Below, in pieces: positions 16,632-25,723 of a stretch of 64,000 nt of DNA. The notes beneath the pieces were generated by a model. That model was not told the DNA's origin. It was given only the letters and a program-made list of their open reading frames with translations, and made no database searches. Position numbers and translations under genes: made by a program. How positions within the stretch are numbered: position 1 is the first letter of the stretch; each line of letters opens with the position of its first letter. Source of the DNA: Streptomyces sp. WZ-12 (GTDB lineage: Bacteria > Actinomycetota > Actinomycetes > Streptomycetales > Streptomycetaceae); the NCBI RefSeq assembly GCF_028898845.1, contig NZ_CP118574.1, forward strand, positions 1,674,001 through 1,738,000, in the 5' to 3' direction.

Positions 16632-18866
16632 GTGGCCGCTTCGCGTCCGAAGCGACGACACAAGGTCCGCCGGCGAGCAGACATGTCCCTCATCGGCGGG
16701 ATACGTCCGCCGATCGCCGTGCTGTCGGCTCTGCTGTTGACCCTCGCGGGAATCACCGCGCTCGCCCTCGGCGCCCCGGAGAAGGTCCGGGTGCCGGAGG
16801 CCGTGCGCACCTCCCAGCAGTACGTCGCCGAGGACGCCGCCCTCGCGCTGCGCGCCTCGCTCGACGAGTCGATCACCGACCTCACCCGCACCGCCACCCT
16901 GTTCAACCAGGGCCCGCCGGCCTCGCCGGACGCCGTCCTGGACAAGGTCGGCAGCGTCTACCAGAAGTGGCGCGGCACGGCCGTCATCGAGATCCGGTCC
17001 GGCAAACTCCTGGGCGCACGCGGGGAGAACGTCCCGCTGGCCGCCATCGACCGGACCCGGCTCGACGGCCCGGACGGCCTCGCCCCACGCCTGGTGCGGC
17101 TGCCCAACGGCGAGTCCCGGCTGCTCACCCTCGCCCTGCTGTCCTGGGACGGCCGGCCGCAGCAGCTGCTGATCGGTGCCAGCAGCCTGAACGTGCCGGG
17201 CGTCAGCCTCGGCGCGCACCGCGCCATCGGCGTGGTGGCCGCCGACGGGCGGGTGGTCAGCAGCCGTGGTGCGCTCGGCACCACCGCGGAGCGGGACCGG
17301 CTGGCGTCGTTCGCCCAGACCGCGGCGGAGCGGGCGAAGCAGAACCCGCTCACGGCCAAGCAGCCCGGCGCGGGCGGTTATCCGGGCGTCAGCGGCCACC
17401 TCACCGCGGACGCCCCCGACGACCGGCAGACCGTCGCCGGCTACGCCTCGCTGGCCTCCGGCGCGCCGGACGACGCCACCGGCGCCGCCGGGCTCGGCCT
17501 GACCGTCGTCACCCAGGTCCGGGTCGCCGAGCCGGCCGGTCAACTCGCCGGTCCGGCCTTCGGCCTGGCCGCCGCCGGCGCCCTGCTGCTCATCGGTGCC
17601 CTCGCGGTGCTCCTGCTGCTCTCGACCGTCCAACGCCCGCTGATCCGGCTGTTCCTGGAGAGCCGCCGACTCACCCGGGGCGACCTGGAGCGCCCGGTGA
17701 CGGTGCCGCGGTCCGGCGAGGCCGCGCGGATCGGCGCGGCGCTGGAACGGCTGCGCCGCCAACTGCGCGGCGCCCCGGCCGAGTCCACCGCCGAACCCGC
17801 GCCCCGCCGCCCCGGCCTCGGCGCCCGCGCCCTGCTCGCCGTCAGCGCCGTGCTGCTGCTGGCCTGGTCGGTGCCGCTGATGCTGCTGCTCAACCGGGCC
17901 GACAGCGGCGTCCACATTCCGACCCAGACCGTCCGCGACCAGAAGGCGCGCACCGCGACGCTCAGCGACCGCGTGCGCCGGGCCCTCAACGAGGGCCATG
18001 CCGATCTGACCGCCGTCGCCGCCCTGATGGGCGAGGACACCTCACCGGACGCCATGCGGACCGTCCTGGCCCGCACCGCCCACGACCACCAGCGCTACGA
18101 GTCGCTCGTGGTGCTCGGCCCGGACGGCAGGGTCCTCGCCCAGGCCGGCCACACGCCGCGCACCGCGCCGGGCAAGGGCCCGGCCAAGGAGCCGTTCCAG
18201 GTGAGCGGGCACGGCGGCACCAAGCCCGTCGTCACCGCCACCGCCGAGATCCCCGGCCGCCGCGGCACCGCCGTGGTGGGCGAGTTCCGCATCGACTTCC
18301 TCAACGGGCTGCTCGGCCGCCCGGGCCTCGGCGAGGTCCGCGCGGTCGACGCCCAGGGCCGCGTCATCGGCAGCAACACCGGCTACCGGGCCTTCCAGAA
18401 GCTCCCCGACCACCTCGCCCCGCTGCACGCCAAGAAGGAGACGTCCGCCGTCGTGCAGCGCGACGGCGGGCACGTCCGGGTCGCCGCGGCCGCCCCGTTC
18501 GCGGGCGGCGGCGCGGCCAAGGACCTCAACTGGACGGTGGTCAGCGCCCAGCCCGCGTCCGCGCTGGACATCCCCGAGTACGCGCGGCAGAACCGCACGG
18601 TCCTGGTGGGACTGCTCGGTGTCACCGCGGCGGCCGCCTGCCTGGGGTGGCTGCACATCGTCGTGGTCCGGCCGCTGCGTGCCCTGGCCGGGCTCGCCGA
18701 GCGCCTGGCGGACGGCGACCGCAAGACCGTGCTCTTCCCCCGTCACCACGACGAGGTGGGCGCCGTCACCCGCAGCCTGGAACTGATCCGCCAGCAGTTG
18801 CAGAACCAGCAACGCCCGCGCGAGGGCGCGCCCCGCGCCTCGGCCGAGGCCGGAAGGACCCCCTGA
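16632..18866 (+). CDS. Membrane protein with two sensor-HAMP modules and no output domain
   Basis: GTG start after AAAGGAG; 744 residues. The layout repeats itself. TM1 (about 25-48) is followed by an extracellular domain, TM2 (about 313-336) and a HAMP segment (PLIRLFLESRRLTRGDLERP). TM3 (about 403-425) then leads to a second extracellular domain, TM4 (about 645-665) and a second HAMP (VVRPLRALAGLAERLADGDR). No kinase, cyclase or methyl-acceptor domain follows, and a short polar tail ends the protein. It starts an operon with pgsB and pgsC (4 bases before pgsB), so it may sense the envelope and act directly on the synthase complex. It could replace PgsA, which is absent. Confidence 0.8.
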   Translation: MAASRPKRRHKVRRRADMSLIGGIRPPIAVLSALLLTLAGITALALGAPEKVRVPEAVRTSQQYVAEDAALALRASLDESITDLTRTATLFNQGPPASPDAVLDKVGSVYQKWRGTAVIEIRSGKLLGARGENVPLAAIDRTRLDGPDGLAPRLVRLPNGESRLLTLALLSWDGRPQQLLIGASSLNVPGVSLGAHRAIGVVAADGRVVSSRGALGTTAERDRLASFAQTAAERAKQNPLTAKQPGAGGYPGVSGHLTADAPDDRQTVAGYASLASGAPDDATGAAGLGLTVVTQVRVAEPAGQLAGPAFGLAAAGALLLIGALAVLLLLSTVQRPLIRLFLESRRLTRGDLERPVTVPRSGEAARIGAALERLRRQLRGAPAESTAEPAPRRPGLGARALLAVSAVLLLAWSVPLMLLLNRADSGVHIPTQTVRDQKARTATLSDRVRRALNEGHADLTAVAALMGEDTSPDAMRTVLARTAHDHQRYESLVVLGPDGRVLAQAGHTPRTAPGKGPAKEPFQVSGHGGTKPVVTATAEIPGRRGTAVVGEFRIDFLNGLLGRPGLGEVRAVDAQGRVIGSNTGYRAFQKLPDHLAPLHAKKETSAVVQRDGGHVRVAAAAPFAGGGAAKDLNWTVVSAQPASALDIPEYARQNRTVLVGLLGVTAAAACLGWLHIVVVRPLRALAGLAERLADGDRKTVLFPRHHDEVGAVTRSLELIRQQLQNQQRPREGAPRASAEAGRTP

Positions 18867-18870
18867 CACC

Positions 18871-20322
18871 GTGCTTTTCCTCTACACCGTGCTCGTGGTG
18901 TGCGGTGCCGTACTGCTGATCGCCGGAGTGATCGAGCAGCGCCGGCACTTCGCCAACCTCGACCGCATCCCGTCCCGCGTGCTGGTCAACGGCATCCGCG
19001 GCAAGAGCTCCATCACCCGCCTGTGCGCGGGCGCCCTGCGCGGCGGGGAGCTGACCACCGTCGCCAAGACCACCGGCACCGCCGCCCGCTTCATCCACCC
19101 GGACGCCACCGAGGAGCCCGTCTACCGCAAGTTCGGCATCGCCAACGTCGTCGAGCAGATCGGCATCGTGCGGCGCGCCGCCGCCTACCGGCCGGACGCC
19201 CTGGTCATCGAGTGCATGGCGGTGATGCCCGCGCTCCAGGAGATCAACCAGTCCAAGCTGATCCGCTCCACGATCGGCGTGCTCTGCAACGTCCGGGAGG
19301 ACCACCTCGCCGAGATGGGGCCGACCCTGGACGACGTGGCGCGTTCGCTGTGCCGTTCCATGCCGGAGAACGGGATCTGTGTGACGGCGGAGAAGGACCG
19401 TTACGCCATCCTCCAGGAGGAGGCCGACGCGCGGAACTGCCAACTGATCTACGCCGATCCGGACACCGTCACCGACGAGGAGCTGCGCGGCTTCAGCTGG
19501 TTCACCTTCAAGGAGAACGTCGCCATCGCGCTCGCCGTCGCCGAACTCCTCGGCGTGGAGCGGCGCACCGCGCTCCAGGGCATGTACGACGCGCCGCCGG
19601 ACCCCGGCGTGCTCTCCGTGGAGCGGTACCGCACCCCCGAGGGCAAGAAGCTCCGGTTCGCCAACGTCTTCGCGGCCAACGACCCCGAGTCGACGCTGAT
19701 GAACATCAACCAGCTGCTCGACCTCGGCGCCATCCACCGCCCGCTCAACGTGGTCATCAACTGCCGCCCGGACCGGGTCGAACGCAACGGCCAGATGGGC
19801 GAGTTGATCCCCGAACTCGACCCGGAGCGGGTCTTCGTCATCGGCCACCCGGCCAAGTCCGCCATCGACGCGATCCCGGCCGCCTTCCGGGACCGGGCGG
19901 TGGACCTCGGCGGGGACCGGCGCGATCCGGGGGAGTTCATGGGCCAGTTGCTGGACCGGCTCGGCCCCGACTCCTCGCTCGTCGCCATCGGCAACATCCA
20001 CGGCCAGGGCGAACTGCTCCTGGAGCACCTCGCGGAGCTCGCCCCAGACGAGGAGCCCGCCGACCGCACCGACGGGGGCGCCACCGCGCCCGACGAGCCG
20101 GGACCGCGGTACGCCCCGCACCTCGACCCCTACCAGCACTACCCCCAGGCGCACGAGGAGCGGTACGCCGCCGCGCCCCACCGGCCCTCGCCCCCGGCCC
20201 CGGACGGACCCGAAGGGCTCGAACCTGCCCGGGTCCGGGGCCCGTTCGAGCCCCCGGCCCCGCCCGCGCGCCCCACCGACGACGCCCCGCAGTGGCACAC
20301 CCCAGGAGAGCAGCACCGTTGA
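18871..20322 (+). CDS. pgsB: Poly-gamma-glutamate synthase PgsB/CapB-like ligase
   Basis: This 483-residue protein has an N-terminal membrane helix (LFLYTVLVVCGAVLLIAGVI), then the Mur-ligase-type P-loop NGIRGKSSITRL at about 40-51. 'ALVIECMAVMPALQEINQSK', 'CNVREDHLAEMGPT' and 'FAANDPESTLMNINQLLD' are family motifs. PgsB activates glutamate gamma-carboxyl groups with ATP at the inner membrane face to extend gamma-linked polyglutamate. The last 85 residues are a Pro/Ala/Asp-rich extension not usual in Bacillus PgsB. pgsC overlaps its stop by 4 bases, indicating translational coupling. Confidence 0.9.
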   Translation: MLFLYTVLVVCGAVLLIAGVIEQRRHFANLDRIPSRVLVNGIRGKSSITRLCAGALRGGELTTVAKTTGTAARFIHPDATEEPVYRKFGIANVVEQIGIVRRAAAYRPDALVIECMAVMPALQEINQSKLIRSTIGVLCNVREDHLAEMGPTLDDVARSLCRSMPENGICVTAEKDRYAILQEEADARNCQLIYADPDTVTDEELRGFSWFTFKENVAIALAVAELLGVERRTALQGMYDAPPDPGVLSVERYRTPEGKKLRFANVFAANDPESTLMNINQLLDLGAIHRPLNVVINCRPDRVERNGQMGELIPELDPERVFVIGHPAKSAIDAIPAAFRDRAVDLGGDRRDPGEFMGQLLDRLGPDSSLVAIGNIHGQGELLLEHLAELAPDEEPADRTDGGATAPDEPGPRYAPHLDPYQHYPQAHEERYAAAPHRPSPPAPDGPEGLEPARVRGPFEPPAPPARPTDDAPQWHTPGEQHR

Positions 20323-20801
20323 TCCCCTCCGTCCTCACCCCCGAGATCGCCGCGATCGGCATCGCGATCGGGCTGCTCTTCTCCCTGATCTGCTATCTGA
20401 CGACCAACCTCTCCCCCGGCGGCATGATCACCCCGGGCTGGCTGGCCCTCACCCTCGTCGAGGACCTCCAGCGCGCCGCGATGGTGCTCGGCGTCACCGT
20501 CCTCACCTACCTCGGCACGCTCCTGATGCAGCGGTACGTGATCCTCTACGGCAAGCGGCTGTTCGCCGCGGTCGTGCTGCTCGGCGTCACCCTCCAGGCG
20601 ACCGTGATGATCGTGCTGTCCATGGAGTTCCCGCTGATGTACGCGAACCAGACCCTCGGCTTCATCGTGCCGGGCCTGATCGCCTACCAGTTGGTGCGCC
20701 AGCCCAAGGGCCCCACCCTCCTGGCCACCGGCTCGGTGACGCTGATGGCCTATGTCGTCCTCACCGCCGGAATCCTCCTCGGCGTCATGCCGTCCGCTTG
20801 A
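20319..20801 (+). CDS. pgsC: Poly-gamma-glutamate biosynthesis protein PgsC/CapC-like
   Basis: This 160-residue integral membrane protein starts with TTG inside the TTGA overlap with pgsB, with AGGAGAG in front. Four to five hydrophobic helices are visible (IAIGIAIGLLFSLICYL, AAMVLGVTVLTYLGTLLMQ, FAAVVLLGVTLQATVMIVLS, LGFIVPGLIAYQLVRQ, ATGSVTLMAYVVLTAGILL). The family segment SPGGMITPGWLAL is present. PgsC forms the synthase core with PgsB. The conserved adjacency supports the call. No pgsA or pgsE gene follows. Confidence 0.88.
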   Translation: MIPSVLTPEIAAIGIAIGLLFSLICYLTTNLSPGGMITPGWLALTLVEDLQRAAMVLGVTVLTYLGTLLMQRYVILYGKRLFAAVVLLGVTLQATVMIVLSMEFPLMYANQTLGFIVPGLIAYQLVRQPKGPTLLATGSVTLMAYVVLTAGILLGVMPSA

Positions 20802-20823
20802 CCCCTCCCCCGGAGCCCACCGC

Positions 20824-21894
20824 ATGCCTCCCAAGAAGCGCCCCCTGCTGCACACCGCGACCGTCCTGACCCTCCTGGCCGGCAGCGCCTACCTCACCGT
20901 GGAACTGCGCGAGGACGAACAGGACAAGGCGCCGCGGGCCCAGGCCGTCACCGACACCCCGCTCAGCGGCTCCGCCGCCGGCGAGCAGCGCGGCCAGACC
21001 TGGGAACGCCTGAAGAACCCCGACCGCACCGTGTTGCGCGGCGCGGGCGGTCAGGTCCTGGCCACCTTCACCGACCGGTCCCGCACCGCCACCCTCAAGG
21101 GCCCCTCGCGCACCTTCAGCGAGTCCGAGAACACCGCGACCACGGTGGTCACCGAGGACTGGGTGCGTCTGATGCCCGAGGCGTGGCGCGCCGGCGCGGA
21201 GAAGGAACGCTGGTTCAAGGAGTGGTTCCGGCGGTACCACGACAGCCGGGAGGACGACCTCTTCGCCATCGCCTTCCAGTACATCACCGGAGCGCCCGCC
21301 AAGAAGGACGAGCGGGGCGTCGTGTACGCGGGCGACGCCAAGTTCGGTCCGGTCAACCCCGATCTGGCCAAGCACCGCGGCACGCCGCTGCTCGAACAGT
21401 CCGACTTCTTCGACTACTTGGGCATTCCGTACACCTTCCGCGACGGCACCGCCAGGAGTCCGGAGGCGGCCCGCTACCGCGCCGTCGACTGCTCCGGCTA
21501 CATGCGGCTGATCTTCGGCTACCGGGCCCGCTACCCGCTGGCCCCCGCCGACGGCAAGGGCAACGGCCTGCCCCGCACCGCCAACGGGATGGGCCGCTCC
21601 CAACTGGGCGCCGAGATCATCCCGTTGTCCGGTCCGGCCCCCTGGTACGAGCGCCCGCAGAACATCGACGTGCTCCAGCCGGGAGACCTGGTCTTCTTCA
21701 AGATGGACCACCACACCGGCAACCGCCTGGACCACGTCGGCCTGTACCTGGGCCCCGACACCGAGGGCCACAAGGTCTTCCTCTCCAGCCGCAAGGAGGT
21801 CAACGGCCCGACCATCGGCGACAAGGGCGGCGTGTCCCGGCTCGACGGCAACGGCTTCTACGCCAAGCTCCTGCGCAACGCCAAGCGCCTCTGA
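20824..21894 (+). CDS. NlpC/P60-family secreted hydrolase next to pgsBC
   Basis: This 356-residue protein has an N-terminal hydrophobic anchor (LLHTATVLTLLAGSAYLTV). The C-terminal half is an NlpC/P60-like papain fold with the nucleophile in AVDCSGYMRLIFGY (Cys223) and His304 in RLDHVGLYLG, plus the 'LQPGDLVFF' strand. The central region (EKERWFKEWFRRYHDSREDD) is family-specific. NlpC/P60 enzymes cleave gamma-D-glutamyl bonds, and Bacillus PgdS, a gamma-PGA depolymerase, belongs to this group. A role in trimming or releasing the polymer made by PgsBC is therefore a reasonable inference. It is the last gene of the operon. Confidence 0.8.
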   Translation: MPPKKRPLLHTATVLTLLAGSAYLTVELREDEQDKAPRAQAVTDTPLSGSAAGEQRGQTWERLKNPDRTVLRGAGGQVLATFTDRSRTATLKGPSRTFSESENTATTVVTEDWVRLMPEAWRAGAEKERWFKEWFRRYHDSREDDLFAIAFQYITGAPAKKDERGVVYAGDAKFGPVNPDLAKHRGTPLLEQSDFFDYLGIPYTFRDGTARSPEAARYRAVDCSGYMRLIFGYRARYPLAPADGKGNGLPRTANGMGRSQLGAEIIPLSGPAPWYERPQNIDVLQPGDLVFFKMDHHTGNRLDHVGLYLGPDTEGHKVFLSSRKEVNGPTIGDKGGVSRLDGNGFYAKLLRNAKRL

Positions 21895-21923
21895 GACCGG
21901 GGGCGTTGCGGCTCCCCAGGGGC

Positions 21924-22625
21924 CTAGCTGATGGAGTGCGGGGACAGCGCCGTGAACCAGAGCAGGACGACGGTGGCGACGCCCATGATCGGGGTCAGTA
22001 TCTCCGTCTCCACCTTGTTGCCGCTGTGCTTGATGAGGACGATCTCGTAGCGCGTCTTCAGCGGCCACAGCCACGGCGCGCCCATCTTCGTGATCGAGTC
22101 GCCGAGCAGGTGGGCCAGGCAGCCGAGCCCGATCGCGTACGGCAGCCAACCGGGCGCCGACGGGATGAACTTGGCGATGACACCGGTCCCTATTCCGGCC
22201 ATGGCGACGATCGTCGCCCAAGCGGAGAAACCGTGGCCGGGCGGGCAGAGGTTGAGCGCGCGCACGGCGAGGGCCAGCAGGAAGAAGGTCATGCCCAGGG
22301 TGAAGGGTCGGCCCAGGTACGTCACACCGGCCCAGCTACCGAAGGTCATCAGCACCACGAAGAACAGCGAGTGGGTGGCGTGGCGGTGCCCGCCGGAGAT
22401 CCAGGCCACGAACCGGCACAGGATCTTGGACACCGGGCCGAGGAAGTTGGCGATGGTGCCGTCGTGGTGGTCCAGGTCGGGCAGGAGCGCGGCGCCAGCG
22501 CACAGCACGGTGCCCATCAGGATTTCCTGGGGCATCAGATGGGTGTGCATCAGCAGCGGTGGCAGGAACGGCGTGGTGCCCGCGAAGAGCAGCGCGCCGC
22601 TCACCGCATGCGAATGACCCATCAT
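21924..22625 (-). CDS. Membrane-bound metal-dependent hydrolase, YdjM/DUF457 type
   Basis: This 233-residue protein begins MMGHSHAVSGALLFAGTTPF. GGAGGA precedes the two adjacent ATGs. The family metal motifs are in place: HSHAV at the start, 'LLPDLDHHDGTIAN' and 'GGHRHATHSLFFVV', followed by 'HLLGDSITKMGAPWLWPL'. About five membrane helices surround them. Members are induced by LexA in some bacteria. Their substrate is unknown. It is convergent with the NlpC/P60 gene (29 bases apart) and divergent from metE. Confidence 0.88.
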   Translation of the reverse strand: MMGHSHAVSGALLFAGTTPFLPPLLMHTHLMPQEILMGTVLCAGAALLPDLDHHDGTIANFLGPVSKILCRFVAWISGGHRHATHSLFFVVLMTFGSWAGVTYLGRPFTLGMTFFLLALAVRALNLCPPGHGFSAWATIVAMAGIGTGVIAKFIPSAPGWLPYAIGLGCLAHLLGDSITKMGAPWLWPLKTRYEIVLIKHSGNKVETEILTPIMGVATVVLLWFTALSPHSIS

Positions 22626-22844
22626 GGTGCGTCGTCCTCCCCGTATGTGGCGCGTCGTTGACGCGCCCTCAGCCACGGCGGAGACGGTACCAGCGCGATC
22701 ACGGCGGTGGCGCCACAGGGCGGCGAAGCGCGACCGCGGGTCGTTACCCCTCCCCGCCCCGTTCAATCCCGACGGGCACTTGTCCCATCTCACCATCCGC
22801 ATACTGGACGACATCCGGCGCGCCGCGGCCCCGCCCCGTAAGGT

Positions 22845-23050
22845 GACCGGTGCAGCTGGTTCGCCCCGTCCGCCAGGCGGGAGGCGTCGCAAGAGGGAAC
22901 CCGGTGAGAATCCGGGACTGCCCCGCAGCGGTGAGCGGGAACGACCGCCGTCATACGCACTGGACCCACCCGGGTCTGGGAAGCGACGGCCACTAGGAGC
23001 CTCGTACGACACGAGGCGCGCCCGCGAGTCCGAAGACCTGCCAACTGCCC
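22845..23050 (+). promoter_or_regulatory. Cobalamin riboswitch upstream of metE
   Basis: The leader shows the adenosylcobalamin riboswitch landmarks in order: a GGTGACCGGTGCAGCTGGTT opening, the core AAGAGGGAACCCGGTGAGAA, TCCGGGACTGCCCCGCAGC, the GGTCTGGGAAGCGACGGCC segment, and the closing CCGAAGACCTGCC. It ends about 220 bases before the metE start. When B12 is present it should block expression of the B12-independent methionine synthase, so the B12-dependent MetH can take over. Confidence 0.93.
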
Positions 23051-23269
23051 GCGTGCGGACGACCCGTGCGCGGTATCCCGGTGACCTTCGAGGGCGGGTC
23101 GGGAGCACCCCGGACACTGCCCGGGGAGCAGGCACCAGACGGTGCCCGTGTCGCGCGCCGTGGCCTGCGCCGCGCCATACGGGTCGCCGCGTCCGGTGCG
23201 TCCCGTCACCCTTCGCGCTCTCGTCCCGTCCCCGGGATCTCAGGGATTCATCTCGCGAAGGAGATCTCC

Positions 23270-25579
23270 GTGACCACCAAGTCCGCAGCCGCGGCAGCAC
23301 GGGCCACCGTGTACGGCTACCCGCGCCAGGGCCGGCACCGGGAACTGAAGAAGGCCGTCGAGGGCTACTGGAAGGGCCGGGTCACCGCGGACGCGCTGCG
23401 CGCCACCGCCGCGGAACTGCGCCGCACCACCTGGCAGGAGCTGGCCGGGGCCGGCATCGACGAGGTCCCGACGGGCGACTTCTCGTACTACGACCACGTC
23501 CTGGACGCCAGCGTCATGGTCGGCGCGGTCCCCGAGCGCCACCGCGCGGCCGTCGCCGCCGACCCCCTGGACGGCTACTTCGCCATGGCCCGCGGCACCC
23601 AGGACGCCGCGCCCCTGGAGATGACCAAGTGGTTCGACACCAACTACCACTACCTGGTCCCCGAGTTGGGTCCGGACACCGTCTTCTCGGCCGACTCCAC
23701 CCAGCAGGTCACGGAATTCGAGGAGGCCCTCGCCCTGGGCCTGACCGCCCGGCCGGTCCTCCTCGGCCCGGTCAGCTACCTCCTGCTCGCCAAGCCGGCC
23801 CCCGGCGTGGCCGAGGGTTTCGACCCGCTCACCCTCCTCGACCGACTGCTGCCGGTGTACGCCGAGGTCCTCGCGGACCTGCGCGCGGCCGGCGCGGAGT
23901 GGGTGCAGCTCGATGAGCCCGCCCTGGTCCAGGACCGCACCCCGGCTCAACTGGACGCCGCGGAGCGCGCCTACCGCTCCCTGGGCGCCCTCGCCGACCG
24001 GCCCAGGCTGCTGGTCGCCTCGTACTTCGACCGGCTCGGCGACGCCCTCCCGGTGCTGGCCAAGGCCCCGGTCGACGGGCTCGCGCTGGACTTCACGGAG
24101 GCGGCCGCCGGCAACCTCGACGCCCTCGCCGCCGTCGGCGGCCTGCCCGGCAAGCGCCTGGTCGCCGGCGTCGTCAACGGCCGCAACATCTGGGTGAACG
24201 ACCTGGAGCGGTCGCTGTCCGTGCTCGGCACCCTGCTGGGGCTGGCCGACCGGGTCGACGTGGCCGCCTCCTGCTCGCTGCTGCACGTCCCGCTCGACGC
24301 GTCGCTGGAGCGGGACATCGAGCCGCAGATCCGGCGCTGGCTCGCCTTCGCCCGCCAGAAGACCGCCGAGCTCGTCACCCTCGCCAAGGGCCTGACCCGC
24401 GGTACCGACGCCATCGCCAGCGAACTGGCCGCCAACCGCGCCGACTTGGCGTCCCGGGCCAGCTCCCCGATCACCCACGACCAAGCGGTGCGGGGCCGCA
24501 CCACCGCGGTCACCGAGGCCGACGCGCGCCGCTCCCAGCCGTACCCGGAGCGGGCCGCCGCGCAGCGCGCCCACCTCGGCCTGCCGCTGCTGCCGACCAC
24601 CACCATCGGCTCCTTCCCGCAGACCGGCGAACTGCGGGCCGCCCGCGCCGACCTGCGCGCCGGCCGCATCGACACCGCCGGCTACGAGGAGCGCATCAAG
24701 GACGAGATCCGCGAGGTCATCGCCTTCCAGGAGAAGACCGGGCTGGACGTCCTGGTGCACGGCGAGCCCGAACGCAACGACATGGTCCAGTACTTCGCCG
24801 AGCAGCTCACCGGCTACCTCGCCACCCGGCACGGCTGGGTCCAGTCCTACGGCACCCGCTACGTCCGCCCGCCGATCCTGGCCGGCGACATCTCCCGCCC
24901 CGAGCCCATGACGGTCCGGTGGACGACCTACGCCCAGTCGCTCACCGAGCGCCCGGTCAAGGGCATGCTCACCGGCCCGGTCACCATGCTCGCCTGGTCC
25001 TTCGTCCGCGACGACCAGCCACTGGGCGAGACCGCGCGCCAGGTCGCCCTCGCCCTGCGCGACGAGGTGCGCGACCTGGAGGCCGCCGGCACCTCCGTCA
25101 TCCAGGTCGACGAGCCCGCGCTGCGCGAGACCCTGCCGCTGCGCACCGCCGACCGCCCCGCCTATCTGGACTGGGCCACCGAGGCGTTCCGCCTCACCAC
25201 CGCCGGGGTGCGCCCGGACACCCAGATCCACACCCACATGTGCTACGCCGAGTTCGGCGACATCGTGCAGGCCATCGACGACCTCGACGCCGACGTCATC
25301 AGCCTGGAGGCGACCCGCTCCCACATGCAGGTCGCCCGCGAACTCGCCGCCCACGGCTACCCGCGCGAGGCCGGCCCCGGGGTGTACGACATCCACTCGC
25401 CCCGGGTGCCGAGCACGGAGGAGGCGGCGGACCTGCTCCGCATCGGCCTGCGGGCCATCCCCGCCGAACGCCTCTGGGTCAACCCCGACTGCGGCCTGAA
25501 GACCCGCGACTGGCCCGAGGTCCGCTCCGCCCTCGAACACCTCGTCACCGCGGCCCGCGCGGTACGCGCCGAGCTGTAG
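23270..25579 (+). CDS. metE: B12-independent methionine synthase MetE
   Basis: This 769-residue enzyme transfers the methyl group from 5-methyltetrahydropteroyltriglutamate to homocysteine. GTG 23270 is preceded by GAAGGAG. The family start TVYGYPRQGRHRELKKAVEG is present. The zinc site residues are in QIHTHMCYAEFGDI (His and Cys), the downstream conserved Glu, and WVNPDCGLKTRDW (Cys). The folate-site stretch TTTIGSFPQTGELRAAR stands at the start of the C-terminal barrel. Length is normal. It is monocistronic between the riboswitch and a strong terminator. Confidence 0.97.
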   Translation: MTTKSAAAAARATVYGYPRQGRHRELKKAVEGYWKGRVTADALRATAAELRRTTWQELAGAGIDEVPTGDFSYYDHVLDASVMVGAVPERHRAAVAADPLDGYFAMARGTQDAAPLEMTKWFDTNYHYLVPELGPDTVFSADSTQQVTEFEEALALGLTARPVLLGPVSYLLLAKPAPGVAEGFDPLTLLDRLLPVYAEVLADLRAAGAEWVQLDEPALVQDRTPAQLDAAERAYRSLGALADRPRLLVASYFDRLGDALPVLAKAPVDGLALDFTEAAAGNLDALAAVGGLPGKRLVAGVVNGRNIWVNDLERSLSVLGTLLGLADRVDVAASCSLLHVPLDASLERDIEPQIRRWLAFARQKTAELVTLAKGLTRGTDAIASELAANRADLASRASSPITHDQAVRGRTTAVTEADARRSQPYPERAAAQRAHLGLPLLPTTTIGSFPQTGELRAARADLRAGRIDTAGYEERIKDEIREVIAFQEKTGLDVLVHGEPERNDMVQYFAEQLTGYLATRHGWVQSYGTRYVRPPILAGDISRPEPMTVRWTTYAQSLTERPVKGMLTGPVTMLAWSFVRDDQPLGETARQVALALRDEVRDLEAAGTSVIQVDEPALRETLPLRTADRPAYLDWATEAFRLTTAGVRPDTQIHTHMCYAEFGDIVQAIDDLDADVISLEATRSHMQVARELAAHGYPREAGPGVYDIHSPRVPSTEEAADLLRIGLRAIPAERLWVNPDCGLKTRDWPEVRSALEHLVTAARAVRAEL

Positions 25580-25607
25580 ACCGCACCCGCCGAAGGACGC
25601 GGAACAA

Positions 25608-25644
25608 CGCGCCCGCCCCGGCCAAGCCGGCCGGGGCGGGCGCG
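25608..25644 (+). terminator. Terminator of metE
   Basis: CGCGCCCGCCCCGGCC (25608-25623) pairs perfectly with GGCCGGGGCGGGCGCG (25629-25644), a 16-bp stem with a 5-base loop, 28 bases after the metE stop. Confidence 0.85.
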
Positions 25645-25723
25645 CCTCCCGTCCGACGTCATGTCGCCCCCTTGAGGGGGGAGTTGGCATCCAGCGGGAG
25701 TGACGTGTGCGTGGGGTGGTCGA

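Noticed and set aside
18900..20300. Long plus-strand frame inside pgsB leading into pgsC
   Set aside because: Only the last 160 codons (pgsC) are real; the upstream part is Arg/Pro-rich shadow of pgsB.
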